The notes under the pieces were generated by a model. It was not told where the DNA came from. It did no database searches and was given only the letters and a program-made list of their open reading frames with translations. From the NCBI RefSeq assembly GCF_026191725.2, contig NZ_CP120863.1, forward strand, positions 62,001-126,000: DNA of 64,000 nt. The letters run 5' to 3'. This stretch comes from Roseibium porphyridii. GTDB lineage: Bacteria; Pseudomonadota; Alphaproteobacteria; Rhizobiales; Stappiaceae. Below are positions 17,060-26,338 of the stretch, piece after piece. Positions within the stretch are counted from its first letter, which is position 1. Every line of letters starts with the position of its first letter. A program made the position numbers and the translations under genes.

Positions 17060-18160
17060 TCACCTTGAGATCCGCTCTTTACGTTCCCGCTCCATACTGG
17101 TGACATAAGCGTCCATAAACAGGCAGATCACCAGGTAGATGGCTCCGACGAAAAGATAGAGCTCGCGATAAAATCCCTGCCAGTCGCCGTCAAAAAGGCT
17201 GGATCGCGCAGCGCCCAGAAGATCAAAAAGCCCGATAATGATCAAAAGCGACGTGTTTTTGACGAATGCAATCGAGATATTGGCAATTGGCTGCAGCGAA
17301 TTGCCGATCACCTGCGGCAGGATAATCAACCGCTGCCGTTTCCAATATCGGAAACCGAGACTCTTGCCAGCTTCGTCCTGCCCTTTCGGCAGGGCTTCAA
17401 GCGCCCCGCGCAGGGCTTCGGCAAAGTAAGCGGCCGTCAACAGCATTAATCCCGTCGACGCTCTTAACAATTTGTCGGCAATGAACTCCTGCGGTGTCAA
17501 AAGCGGAATGATGGCAAACGTCATAAATACGAGGGTGATCGCGGGTATTCCACGAACCACGTCGATGTAAGCCTTGCACGGGATCTGGATGGCAATGTTC
17601 TTCGACGCGCTTCCGAGCATTAGCAGAACACCAAGTGGAAACGCCCCGGCGAGGCCGGCAATTGTCACGATGATCGTTACCGGCAATCCGCCCCACCGGG
17701 CATTGTCGACGGGGGCGAGTCCAAGGAATCCACCCCGCATCAGCGCCATCCCAAGAAGCAGGGATAAGAGCCAAGCGAGCAGAACCTTGGTCTGTCTGCG
17801 CGGAAACATGTATCCGTAGACACCAATCGCCGCGACGGTGGAAAGAAACAGGACAGGTCGCCAAAGCTGCTCGTCAGGATAGGCACCGAACAGTATAAGG
17901 TTCAGTTTTGCGCCAATAAATGCCCAGCAAGGTCCTCCATTTTCCCGACAGGCGGCTGCGGTGCCAGTAAATGTCGCGTCAAGCACGAGCCAACGCAGAA
18001 CTGCAGGCCCTGTGGCAACAACAAGAGCGATCAGCAGGATGGATATTGCACTACTGATCGGGGTCCCAAAGTAGTTTCGCCGGAATTTCGAGAACCAGGT
18101 TCTACCTGGTCTGACCGGACTGTGCTGTTCCTGGTCCATGGTTGCGAGGTCACCACTCAT
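17060..18160 (-). CDS. aapM: General L-amino acid ABC transporter permease (AapM-like)
   Basis: A 366-residue inner-membrane protein with about eight hydrophobic helices and a long loop between the first and second, typical of AapM/BztC. The EAA motif region is clear near residue 255-295 (EALPKGQDEAGKSLGF, then ILPQVIGNSLQP). It would pair with AapQ, the AapP ATPase and the AapJ binding protein. Its start overlaps the end of the wrecked aapQ by 11 bases, as in normal aap operons. aapP is not downstream: a RidA-like gene takes its place. The transporter cannot be complete here unless it borrows subunits. Confidence 0.87.
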   Translation of the reverse strand: MSGDLATMDQEQHSPVRPGRTWFSKFRRNYFGTPISSAISILLIALVVATGPAVLRWLVLDATFTGTAAACRENGGPCWAFIGAKLNLILFGAYPDEQLWRPVLFLSTVAAIGVYGYMFPRRQTKVLLAWLLSLLLGMALMRGGFLGLAPVDNARWGGLPVTIIVTIAGLAGAFPLGVLLMLGSASKNIAIQIPCKAYIDVVRGIPAITLVFMTFAIIPLLTPQEFIADKLLRASTGLMLLTAAYFAEALRGALEALPKGQDEAGKSLGFRYWKRQRLIILPQVIGNSLQPIANISIAFVKNTSLLIIIGLFDLLGAARSSLFDGDWQGFYRELYLFVGAIYLVICLFMDAYVTSMERERKERISR

Positions 18161-18362
18161 AGCGCGCCTCCAGGATGTGAGACAGTTTGGTGATCACGAT
18201 GTTGATGCTGACGTAAAACAGCATGTAAATCGCGATCAGTTCGATTGCCTGACCGGTCTGGTTCATTGCGGTGTTTCCTGCCGACACCAGCTCCGGATAT
18301 TCGGCGCGAACCGTGACGATCACCCGCAGCTGCGCAGGTACTATGTTCAGCCGCTCCGCACG
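18150..18362 (-). pseudogene. aapQ: AapQ permease, C-terminal remnant with internal deletion
   Basis: The frame reads ERLNIVPAQLRVIV, then YPELVSAGNTAMNQTGQAIE and a last membrane helix, matching the C-terminus of AapQ. About 22 residues that should lie between the two pieces (the PPLTSQYLNLTKNSS-type EAA segment) are missing in frame, and everything before ERLN is gone. The EAA loop docks the ATPase, so the remnant cannot work. The end overlaps aapM normally. Confidence 0.75.
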
Positions 18363-18902
18363 ATCCTCATCGAATTTTCGCGCCACTCTGCAATTGCGAG
18401 AGCATCGCATGTTCCTCTTCAACGACTGGGCGTAGAATGAAGAGTTCTGCCTTTAGGTATGAGTGGTGTGTCCTGACTGCCCTCAACCTCGGCGACGGCT
18501 GTCTCCAGGCCATTGAAAGCCGGGGGCTGCTCGTCTTCGCTGAGCTTGTCCAACATTTTGCCCTGCCCGGCCCAGGCTCGACTCGGAAACTAGGAGCTCC
18601 AGACGCTTATCGATCTCATATAGAACTGCGGCTGGGGAATAGCCCCATCGCAGCAATGGTTTCTGCGGTAGACCCGTCTATGACAGTAAGCTCCTTCACA
18701 CGTGAGACGAGAAAGACCAACTCCACAGTGATCTTGGCATTGTTCACCGTGGGCGATTTCCATTGGGTCGACCCCTTGTTGAGTCTTCACCAACTACGTC
18801 TAAGGGTCCTGGCACCACACCCCCGATGCAGAATGCATCAGAATGGCGATGGAATGAACTTCCATTTTCCTATCGTTTGAATATGGGGCAGCTTTCTCGG
18901 GT
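18363..18902. other. Deletion scar upstream of aapQ remnant, no intact gene
   Basis: About 540 bases with no intact gene. A 147-codon frame on the plus strand (18437-18880) and short minus-strand frames (one containing GKMLDKLSEDEQPPAFNGLE, another NNAKITVELVFLVSRVKEL) have a coding flavour but match nothing I recognise. The stretch probably holds fragments left when the rest of aapQ and aapJ were lost. Confidence 0.4.
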
Positions 18903-19724
18903 TTAGGGATTAAATGTTTCCAACACTCGCCTCGCTATCAAAGCGCTCTCGAGCACCCATTCGTCTTCTCGCTTGCTGAGAGCTGCCTGATCGCACTCCC
19001 ATGGCAACCAGTGTTCCAAAATGATGTTGATCCCGCGTTCATCTGGTCTCAACCGATCAAACACCGCACCAATGTCGACGATGCCTTTTCCCAGCGGCAC
19101 ACCTTCAACTTTGAAACCAACACCATATGGATCTGGTACAAATCGACAGTCTTTGAGGTGAAGATTGATCGCAAATGGGGCCAGTATATTTACTGTCTCC
19201 AGCGGCCATTCTCCTGCACAGATCGAGTTTGCCACATCAAGGCATACTCCAAATCGGTCAGAGTCCAGTCTCTGCACAAGAGACGCCAATTCGGGTGAGG
19301 AGATTGCGAAGTGGTTTTCAAATGCAATCCGCACACTCTGGTCAACGAGGGATTGCTCTATTTCCTTTAGCTCAGCAACTAGTTGGCACTGCCCTTTCTG
19401 AAGATCGGTTGCGTCCAGCGATACCCGGATCAGTTCGCAGTCAAGCTGGTTTGCATACCCTAAATATGTCGTCAGACTTGCTGTGTCTGTCGCTCCGGCT
19501 AACCCTAGCTCTACCGATATTCCTTTTGCTTTCGACTCGGTGGCCAACTCCGCGATTTCGCCATTATCACGCTCGTGAAGCGGGATGTTGTCAGCAAATT
19601 GAACCAGAGAAAGGTTTGCTAGTTCAGCTCGGTCAAGCAGATCGAGCAGACCTAGTGGCTTTTCGGGGATTCTGTCCTTAAACCCGCATGACCAGCGATA
19701 AGAAAAACTACCAAGACCAAGCAC
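18903..19724 (-). CDS. Sugar phosphate isomerase/epimerase-like TIM barrel (AP-endonuclease 2 fold), 273 aa
   Basis: The protein has the xylose-isomerase-like TIM-barrel fold. Likely metal ligands are Glu in IAFENHFA near residue 135, Asp in VCLDVANS near residue 163, His in NLHLKDCR near residue 188, and Glu in IILEHWLPWE near residue 237. It is the last gene of the TRAP operon, seven bases after the next isomerase. It would interconvert keto and aldo sugars, or epimerise or dehydrate a sugar or polyol brought in by the TRAP transporter. The substrate is unknown. Confidence 0.8.
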   Translation of the reverse strand: MLGLGSFSYRWSCGFKDRIPEKPLGLLDLLDRAELANLSLVQFADNIPLHERDNGEIAELATESKAKGISVELGLAGATDTASLTTYLGYANQLDCELIRVSLDATDLQKGQCQLVAELKEIEQSLVDQSVRIAFENHFAISSPELASLVQRLDSDRFGVCLDVANSICAGEWPLETVNILAPFAINLHLKDCRFVPDPYGVGFKVEGVPLGKGIVDIGAVFDRLRPDERGINIILEHWLPWECDQAALSKREDEWVLESALIARRVLETFNP

Positions 19725-19731
19725 AGCAACC

Positions 19732-20691
19732 TCACAGAAGCGACGCGATTAACTTATTGATATTACGCGCCGGGACACCATCCGCCACCATCGCGTCAAG
19801 TTCCTGCATCGATATTTTTTCGCGTAAATTCTCCAGGTTCTCCATGATCTCAAATGTTGCCGCAATGGCTTCCACATTGTCGCCATTTCTTGTGAAAACG
19901 TCGTAGGCGAACCAGCCGTTCCATCCCATTCGTTCAATGTAATAGAGAAGTTCAAGCGTTTCCCAAAGGTTCACAGACGCAGGCAGCATGTCCCAATCGG
20001 CGCCACGGTCGTTGTCATTGAAATGGACATAGAAGAGACGGTTCAGATCCTGCCCAAGCGCCGCTTCCGCTGCTGGGGTTTCATTAGCCATAAGTGCATG
20101 CCCGACATCCATGGTCACACCAAGGTTCGGCGCGCCGATTTTCTCGCATAAAACAAGCGAGCGGGCCATGGTTGGAAGTATAATTCTGTTTTTGGATTCA
20201 AAGGCCTTGTATTCAATGGAGATGCGTACGTCGTCACGATGGACGGCGGCTGCCTCGAATGCTTCAACGAGCCATTTCCACTGGTCCTGATAGTCCACCT
20301 CAAACGGGTAGTCCCAACCATCAATCAGCGGGCATACAGATATCATGTTCGCGCCGAGTTCAGCCGACATGTCCATTGCAGTTTTCAGGTATTCAATCGC
20401 AGTATCGCGGACCCGTTTGTCTCGAGAGGTGAATGAACCCTTGCGGTACATGTCTTCGGTCTTGACGTTTACATTGACAGCGGAAACACCCAACCCGCTG
20501 CTCTTAACCAGACCGACAGAATCACCGTTATGTCCCAAATCCTGCGGATAAACGGGCTCGACGCCATCGGTCCGCGGAATTTTTAGCGCCAGTTCGAGCC
20601 GCTCTTCTAAACTGCGATGTTTCTGATAGACATGAAAGCGATCATTGTACCGGCCAATTGTGCCGAGCAATATTGAGTTCTTGAAAGCCAT
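19732..20691 (-). CDS. Sugar phosphate isomerase/epimerase-like TIM barrel, 319 aa
   Basis: A second xylose-isomerase-like TIM barrel, only distantly like its neighbour. Candidate metal ligands lie in ISIEYKAFE near residue 157, GVTMDVGHALM near residue 190, FYVHFNDND near residue 215 and GWFAYDV near residue 253. The family includes L-rhamnose isomerase-like and tagatose epimerase-like enzymes. It lies between dctM and the other barrel, on the same strand with short gaps, so the pair probably act in sequence on the imported compound. Confidence 0.8.
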   Translation of the reverse strand: MAFKNSILLGTIGRYNDRFHVYQKHRSLEERLELALKIPRTDGVEPVYPQDLGHNGDSVGLVKSSGLGVSAVNVNVKTEDMYRKGSFTSRDKRVRDTAIEYLKTAMDMSAELGANMISVCPLIDGWDYPFEVDYQDQWKWLVEAFEAAAVHRDDVRISIEYKAFESKNRIILPTMARSLVLCEKIGAPNLGVTMDVGHALMANETPAAEAALGQDLNRLFYVHFNDNDRGADWDMLPASVNLWETLELLYYIERMGWNGWFAYDVFTRNGDNVEAIAATFEIMENLENLREKISMQELDAMVADGVPARNINKLIASLL

Positions 20692-20727
20692 TAGTTTTCT
20701 TTCTTTACGGTTTCAGGGGCACACCCC

Positions 20728-22017
20728 CTATCGGTTGTAAACAAGGCTTGGGATCGCGGTCACAAGTTGCGGAAACACCATGAGAATGCACAGCAAGGCC
20801 AAGTGGACGCACAGGAACGGGAGAATTGCCCTCATCATCCGGCCGATTTTCACATTTGCGATCCCGCCGGCGACATAAAGGGATAGTCCGACAGGTGGCG
20901 TGATCGTGCCGATCATCAGGTTGATTGACATGAGGACACCGAAAAACAACGGATCGATACCAAATGCCTTGATGACCGGCAGCAAGACCGGGGTGAAGAC
21001 GATAATCGCCGATCCTCCATCGAGAAAACAACCGGCGATCAGGAGCAACAAATTGACAAGCAGCAGGAGCACCAGAACGTGGTTCACGTTGTCCGTGAAC
21101 CATTCAGCGATCGCAAAGGGTATTTGTTCAATCGTCAACACATAGCCAACGAGGCTAGCTGCCCCGACAATCGCCATAACAAGCGTCGTATCGCGCGCGG
21201 TCTGATAGAGAATTTCAGGAACCTGCGACAGCCGGAGTTCGCGATATGCAACACCTATCAAAAACGCATAGGCGACTGCGACCGCTGCCGCTTCGGTTGC
21301 GCTGAATGCACCGGTTCGGATCCCCCCGACAATAATGCCCGGCAGCAACAATGCTGGCAAAGACTGGAGAAACACACTTGCGAAGCTGCTTCGTTGTTGC
21401 GTGGCGGAAACGGTTTGGTCACTGGGAGCCGGTTTCGCGCTGAAGTAGATGTATCCCATCAAGCCGAGGCACATCAAAACCCCCGGAATAATGCCACCCA
21501 TGAAAAGCCCACCAATGGAAACTCCAGAGATGACGCCATACAAAACCAGCGGAATGGAGGGGGGAATGGTTGATCCGATGACGCCTGAAGCCGCAACGAC
21601 TGATGCCGAATAGGACGGGTCATACCCACGCTCTTTCATTCGCGGGATTATCGTTGATCCAATTGCCGCGGTATCTGCAACGGAAGAGCCGCTCACGCCT
21701 GCGAACATGGTCGCTGCCAGGACTGCCACGTGCGCGAGACCCCCACGTATCCAGCCGACCAGATGAAACGCGAAACCTATCAGCCGACGGGTAATTCCTC
21801 CTGCTTCCATGAGCTTACCCGCCAGCAGAAAAAACGGAATGGCAAGCAGAGGAAAGCTGTCGATGCCGGCATATACCCGTTGCATCACGAGCTGCGCAGA
21901 CATCAGCCCATCTTGCGTGAGAACCACGATACAGGCGGCGATCAGCGCAAACACAATGGGTACGCCGAGCAGTAACAGGACGAAAAATGCGCCCGCTAGA
22001 AGTGCGAGTGCCGTCAT
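20728..22017 (-). CDS. TRAP transporter large permease (DctM-like)
   Basis: A 429-residue polytopic membrane protein of the DctM family. Conserved pieces include IDSFPLLAIPFFLLAGKLM, a FAGVSGSSVADTAAIGS loop, GVIGSTIPPSIPLVLYG and LMIGTITPPVGLSLYV. It forms the sodium-driven elevator domain of the importer. I start it at ATG 22017, whose ATGA overlaps the dctQ stop; the frame upstream to 22245 lies inside dctQ and is a shadow. Its closest partners are the adjacent DctQ and DctP. Confidence 0.92.
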   Translation of the reverse strand: MTALALLAGAFFVLLLLGVPIVFALIAACIVVLTQDGLMSAQLVMQRVYAGIDSFPLLAIPFFLLAGKLMEAGGITRRLIGFAFHLVGWIRGGLAHVAVLAATMFAGVSGSSVADTAAIGSTIIPRMKERGYDPSYSASVVAASGVIGSTIPPSIPLVLYGVISGVSIGGLFMGGIIPGVLMCLGLMGYIYFSAKPAPSDQTVSATQQRSSFASVFLQSLPALLLPGIIVGGIRTGAFSATEAAAVAVAYAFLIGVAYRELRLSQVPEILYQTARDTTLVMAIVGAASLVGYVLTIEQIPFAIAEWFTDNVNHVLVLLLLVNLLLLIAGCFLDGGSAIIVFTPVLLPVIKAFGIDPLFFGVLMSINLMIGTITPPVGLSLYVAGGIANVKIGRMMRAILPFLCVHLALLCILMVFPQLVTAIPSLVYNR

Positions 22018-22538
22018 TTGATCGCGTCCTGTTTTCCTGTAACAATCAGCACTTCGCGAACAAGATTTATGGCAAGCCAGAATATCATCAGCACAACTGC
22101 GAAAAAGATTGTCGAGTAGATCAGGCCGAAAGGTATCTGAAGGGCAGGAGTGAGTTGGTCCCACTCCCGGCCGAGAGCCGCCCAGGCTCCTTGTGCCAGA
22201 TACCATGAACAGTAGATTCCAACTGCTTGGGCCATGGCGACGCACAGGTGATAAACACGTTTAGGAAACAGCTCTATAATGGTCGTAACCGAGAGGTGTT
22301 CGTTGTTTCGGCTTAATACGGCCGCACCGAGAAAAACCAAGCCGATCATACAGATACGAGCCAACTCTTCACTCCACGTCAAAGAAAAGTCGAGTGCATA
22401 CCTTGAGAAAACCTGCGCTAATACGGCAATCACCATGGTTGCGATTATGGCAATCAGCAAAAAGCGCAGCACAGCGAAGGTGATCCTTTCAAGAAAGGAC
22501 AACCGGTCGAGCACGTTTTGGAAACTGTTTTCAGCCAT
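22014..22538 (-). CDS. TRAP transporter small permease (DctQ-like)
   Basis: A 174-residue protein with four hydrophobic helices, the DctQ layout. FSRYALDFSLTWSEELARI near residue 46 matches the conserved second-helix motif. It is the scaffold for DctM and overlaps it by four bases. It follows dctP by 14 bases. No damage was seen. Confidence 0.9.
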   Translation of the reverse strand: MAENSFQNVLDRLSFLERITFAVLRFLLIAIIATMVIAVLAQVFSRYALDFSLTWSEELARICMIGLVFLGAAVLSRNNEHLSVTTIIELFPKRVYHLCVAMAQAVGIYCSWYLAQGAWAALGREWDQLTPALQIPFGLIYSTIFFAVVLMIFWLAINLVREVLIVTGKQDAIK

Positions 22539-22552
22539 GCTGCGCTCTCAAA

Positions 22553-23533
22553 TCAGCGGGTCTGATCGATGAGTTCGATCCAGCGGTTGGCCTGATCGCC
22601 GAATTCTTCAACCGCCTGTTCGCGGAGTGGAGCGACTTTTTCCGCAAGTGCCGCGCGATCTGGACGGGTGACCTGCATGCCCTTTTCTTCAAGCACCGCC
22701 AGCAAGCTCGCATCGTCGGCCGCAACCTTATCGCGTTGAACTTGCTGACTATCGATCACCGCCTGTTCGATAATGTCCTGATGTTCTTTGGAAAGTTTGG
22801 TCCATTGGTCTTCGGAGTACATGACCATGTGGGTGAGATGCAGGTGTCCTGTCAGTGCCAAATGATCATTCACTTCATAGAAGGCGGCTGCATGAATGTT
22901 CGACAGAGGGTTTTCCTGACCGTCGACGACTTTCTGCTCCATTGCAGCGTAAAGTTCGCCGAATGCCATCGGCGTCGGGCTGGCGCCCATCATTTCCACG
23001 GAGGTCAAGTGATACTTCGCATTTGGAGTGCGAAGCTTCATTCCCTCAAGATCGTCGGGCGAGTTGATTGGGCGGACGGAGTTGGTGACATGACGCATAC
23101 CGGCTTCGTAGAAACCAAGGTGTTTGACGTCATGTTTTTCGATCAGAGCGGCAACTTCCTTCCCCAGTTCACCATCAAAGGCGCGAAAAGCATGTTCGCG
23201 GTCATCGAACAGATAACCGATTTCCAGCGTGTTCATAACGGGTTCCCAGGATCCGAAAAACCCAGTGGTAACCCATGTCATTTCGAGGCTACCATTACGG
23301 AGCTGCTCGACGAGCTCGCGTTGATTGCCCAGCTGTCCGTCTGTGAAAACACGCACCTCGATCTCGCCGTTTGAGCGCTCCTCAACCAGGCGTTTGATCT
23401 CCTGTGCTCCGACATTTTCAGGATGATCTCCCGATACGACGGTTGCAATCTTCACCGTCACGTCGGCAGCCATAGCGGGGGCAGTCAGCGCCGTGGTCGC
23501 GGCAAGAGCAGCCGCAAGCAGAATGTGTTTCAT
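22553..23533 (-). CDS. TRAP transporter substrate-binding protein (DctP family)
   Basis: A 326-residue exported protein. Its signal peptide (MKHILLAAALAATTALTAPAMA) cleaves after residue 22 or so. DctP motifs include GQLGNQRELVEQLRNGSLEM near residue 65, LEGMKLRTPNAKYHL near residue 163 (with the substrate-carboxylate arginine), and MAFGELYAAMEQKVVDGQENPLSNI near residue 190. The ligand is probably a sugar acid or other carboxylate; the neighbouring sugar isomerases suggest an acidic sugar. It lies 22 bases after the GntR gene. Confidence 0.92.
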   Translation of the reverse strand: MKHILLAAALAATTALTAPAMAADVTVKIATVVSGDHPENVGAQEIKRLVEERSNGEIEVRVFTDGQLGNQRELVEQLRNGSLEMTWVTTGFFGSWEPVMNTLEIGYLFDDREHAFRAFDGELGKEVAALIEKHDVKHLGFYEAGMRHVTNSVRPINSPDDLEGMKLRTPNAKYHLTSVEMMGASPTPMAFGELYAAMEQKVVDGQENPLSNIHAAAFYEVNDHLALTGHLHLTHMVMYSEDQWTKLSKEHQDIIEQAVIDSQQVQRDKVAADDASLLAVLEEKGMQVTRPDRAALAEKVAPLREQAVEEFGDQANRWIELIDQTR

Positions 23534-23555
23534 GTTATTCCTCCCTCTATTTTAC

Positions 23556-24272
23556 TCAAGGCACCAAGATTTCGTTCGCAGGCATGTCGCCCGAGCGAGA
23601 TCTGTTTAAACGTTCAATTATTTCAATCATTTCGTTGGTCGTTCGCTCCCAGTGAGCGCGATACAATTTCGCAATCTCTGCCTGCTGCCCCGCCTCGATG
23701 GCATCAAGCATTTCAACGTGTTCCTTGGTCGACTTTTCGGGCAAGGGCCGCAGATGAAGAACAAACAGCCGAGCGCGGTCGGTCAGGACCCGAAGGCTGT
23801 TGTATTGTTGGACGAGGCGGTCGTTTCCGGAACTCGCGACGATGCTGAGGTGAAACTTGGTATCAGCGTTCACCCAGGCTTCACGGTCTTCCAACTCGAT
23901 GGCCTTCTGCATGTCAGCAGCATGTCCTCGCAGTTGAGACAACGCTCCGGCATCACCGTGCTCGCATAGCAGAAGAGCTGCTTCCAGCTCCAAGGCTCTC
24001 GCAACTTGGTGGATTTCCCGGACGTCTTTGACACTTAGTGGCAGCACGCGCACACCACGGCGCGGCTGCACTTCAACAAGCCCTTCATCTCGCAAGCGAA
24101 GCAATGCCTCCCGGACGGGAGTACGGCTGAGCTTGAAGCGTTCGGACACTTCCCGTTCCGAGGCAAAAAAGCCTGGCACTAGCACGTTGTTTAGAATCGC
24201 GTCGCGTAAAACGGCATAAGCCTGATCTGCCAAAGACGCATTCCCCTCAATCGTCGCTTTGATCTTCTGCAC
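23556..24272 (-). CDS. GntR-family regulator, FadR/FCD subgroup
   Basis: A 238-residue protein. The N-terminal winged helix holds ASEREVSERFKLSRTPVREALLRLRDEG (two runs, residues about 38-66). The C-terminal helical FCD domain with likely metal-site histidines (FHLSIVASSGN, EHVEMLDAI) spans about 90-225. It is the first gene of the operon with dctP-dctQ-dctM and both isomerases, so it is likely an autoregulated repressor relieved by the imported compound or its product. Confidence 0.9.
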   Translation of the reverse strand: MQKIKATIEGNASLADQAYAVLRDAILNNVLVPGFFASEREVSERFKLSRTPVREALLRLRDEGLVEVQPRRGVRVLPLSVKDVREIHQVARALELEAALLLCEHGDAGALSQLRGHAADMQKAIELEDREAWVNADTKFHLSIVASSGNDRLVQQYNSLRVLTDRARLFVLHLRPLPEKSTKEHVEMLDAIEAGQQAEIAKLYRAHWERTTNEMIEIIERLNRSRSGDMPANEILVP

Positions 24273-24327
24273 GGCAACTCCTCCTGCGCTCAGGATTTAT
24301 TAGATAATAGATTAAGTCAAGTATCAT

Positions 24328-24339
24328 CTAATATATTAG
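24328..24339. promoter_or_regulatory. Palindrome CTAATATATTAG upstream of gntR operon
   Basis: This perfect 12-base palindrome lies 56 bases before the gntR start codon, in an AT-rich stretch with a second related half (TTATTAGATAATAG at about 24297-24310). The placement fits an operator for the FCD-type GntR protein that heads the operon. Confidence 0.5.
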
Positions 24340-24556
24340 CTGAGATTTTTTAATTTTGGTATGTCTGGCGCTTTCGTAAACGCACGAAGTAAAGAACGGG
24401 AAGCGAGCTTCCCAAAATCAGTGTCAAGAACTTAATCTATTGAAGAAACGAACTTATTTTGAATATCTCGCACCCGTTCAAGCGAGACATTTAAACTGAG
24501 GGCATAGCGTTGAATTCCCGCCAGACTACGCTAAGCGGGCACAAAGGTGGAACATC

Positions 24557-25692
24557 CTACGCGACCCGTTGATCTCCAGTTAGGGTAAGCGGTTTCCGTC
24601 CTGATGTTTTGGCGGCCCGGTCCCAAAGGAAGTCACCGGAAAAGGCAATGTGCTCCCATCCAGCCGGTGATGTATGGGGCAGATAGTTGTCATCAATCTG
24701 ATGACCTTCGGTGCGCAGGTGTTCGATGGCATCCGCCATATAAGTCGAGTTCCAGTAGACAATCGCCGCGATAACGAGGTTCAGGCCCGAAGCCCGATAC
24801 TGTTGGGCTTCCCGGCTACGGTCGATGACGCGCCCCTGACGGAAGGTGTAGATGGCTTGAGCCAGTGCATGGCGCTGCTCTCCCTTGTTGAGCCCGGCCT
24901 GGCACCGGCGGCGCAGGGGCGGATTTTCAAGCCAGTCGAGCATGAACAGGGTCCGTTCGATCTTGCCGATTTCCTGAAGCGTGATGTCCAGCTTGTTCTG
25001 ACGCTCATAGGCTGCAAGCTTGCGCAAGATCACCGATGGCGCGACGTGACCGGACTTGAGCGAGGCAACCAGCCGGACCACGTCGTCCCAATGATCCCGG
25101 ATGATATCGGCGCGGACGCGTTTGCCAAGAAGCGGTGCAAGTGAGCCGTAGTTGGAAGGTTGTGAAATCGGGATCAAGCGCCGATCTTGGAAGTCGCGCA
25201 ATCGCGGACAGAACCTGAATCCGAGCATGGCGCACAGGGCAAACACATGATCGGAAACGCCGCCCGTATCGGTGTAATGCTCCAGGATGGACAGATTGTT
25301 GCCATGGTGGAGCAGGCCATCCAGTACATAGGGTGCTTCATGCGTTGCGGCCGTTATCACCTTGATATGAAAAGGCCCATGCTGATCGGAGACGTGGGTG
25401 TAGAAGTTGAAGCCGGGATCGACACCGTAACGGGCATTGATGTCGCCGCCCGAGGCACCGCGCTTGGCTCCGCGGAAAAAATGCCCGTCGGAACTCGATG
25501 TCGTTCCGTCGCCCCAGATGCTGGAAATCGGCAAACGATGCTGTGCGTTGATGATGGTCGCAAGCGCCTGCCGATAGGTGTCCTCACGAACATAGGCGTC
25601 CTGCGTCCAGATGAGTTGGTCCCGGGTCACACCCTGACTGGCTACCGACGACCGGCACCAGAAACCATCGTCCGGATGGACCAAAGCCCAGT
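24557..25692 (-). pseudogene. tnpA: Tn3-family transposase, C-terminal third
   Basis: About 378 residues of a DDE transposase that should have around 970. The retained part contains the catalytic acids: Asp in IWGDGTTSSSDGHFF, Asp in TDTGGVSDHVFAL, and Glu in LNKGEQRHALAQAI. The C-terminus (WEHIAFSGDFLW) is complete. The N-terminal 600 residues are missing. The break at about 25692 coincides with a 44-base IS end. No Tn3 38-bp terminal repeat or resolvase was identified nearby, so this is a dead fragment. Confidence 0.88.
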
Positions 25693-25736
25693 CATGCACT
25701 ATCAATCAAAACGGACCACTTAGATGGGGCAGATCA
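25693..25736 (-). mobile_element. 44-bp terminal fragment of an IS3-family element
   Basis: Read on the minus strand the fragment begins TGATCTGCCCCA, then has AGTGGTCCG and TTTGATTG, and ends AGTGCATG. The same 44 positions, with few differences, form the outer end of the IS3-family remnant at 47518-47561. It abuts the point where the Tn3 transposase is truncated, so an IS insertion followed by deletion removed the rest of both elements. Confidence 0.75.
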
Positions 25737-25964
25737 CCGGAAGGGATACGGGGTTGCTTCTGTTAGCCGGTTTTGGCGTCTTTCGTGTTGTCATTGTCGG
25801 ATTGCTGCGGAACGCTGGATCCGAAGCGAATGCTGAACAGTGGCGGTAGTCCGATTGCGACACTGATGCTGACCTGGCCGTTGTTGCGGCCTTTTTCAGC
25901 AGCTTGCTGAAAAAGGCAAAGACGTTGCGGCTGGTGCATTTCAGGTAAGAGAAGATCTTTTTCA
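25720..25964 (-). CDS. Possible small hypothetical protein
   Basis: Starting at ATG 25964, with GGAG eight bases upstream, a frame of 81 codons begins MKKIFSYLKCTSRNVFAFF, a basic amphipathic start, and then a serine- and threonine-rich stretch. It runs into the IS end at 25736, so its C-terminus is probably foreign. A 175-codon frame on the same strand overlaps it. I do not recognise either one, and this may not be a gene. Confidence 0.25.
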
Positions 25965-26338
25965 TGGGTGTCTCCGTTTTGTTGAATTTGCATGATTGCA
26001 AAGCAACCAGACGCGGCGGATAGCAGACATATGCACCGCTTGCGGCCGCAACGAAGTGGAGGACCCTTTAGGGTTGCTGAAGTCTGCAAGACGCGTATGT
26101 TCGCGCCGCAAATCATCAAAGTCTTCAACAAACGAGATGCCTGAAAGTCTTCTCCTCGGAAAACGGACCAGACGGAACGGCCGCTTCCGCTGAGCAAGCT
26201 GCTGAAGAAAGGCTGCGGGCCCAGGTGTATCGGCTTCTCAATCGGGCTGCCGATGATCTTCGGTATTCGCGGGCGCGGCGTCTTGCTCATATTGATTCAA
26301 TCACAACACGAAAGACCAAAACCGGCTAACCGCAGAGG

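Noticed and set aside
18437..18880. 147-codon plus-strand frame in the aapQ scar
   Set aside because: No ribosome site and no recognisable family; it lies in sequence that looks decayed.
22018..22245. N-terminal extension of DctM
   Set aside because: The extra 76 codons lie inside dctQ and lack membrane-protein character; the ATGA overlap at 22014-22017 is the natural start.
24480..24556. Possible Tn3 terminal inverted repeat after the transposase stop
   Set aside because: No GGGG-type 38-bp end could be identified; the imperfect hairpin there is too weak to call.
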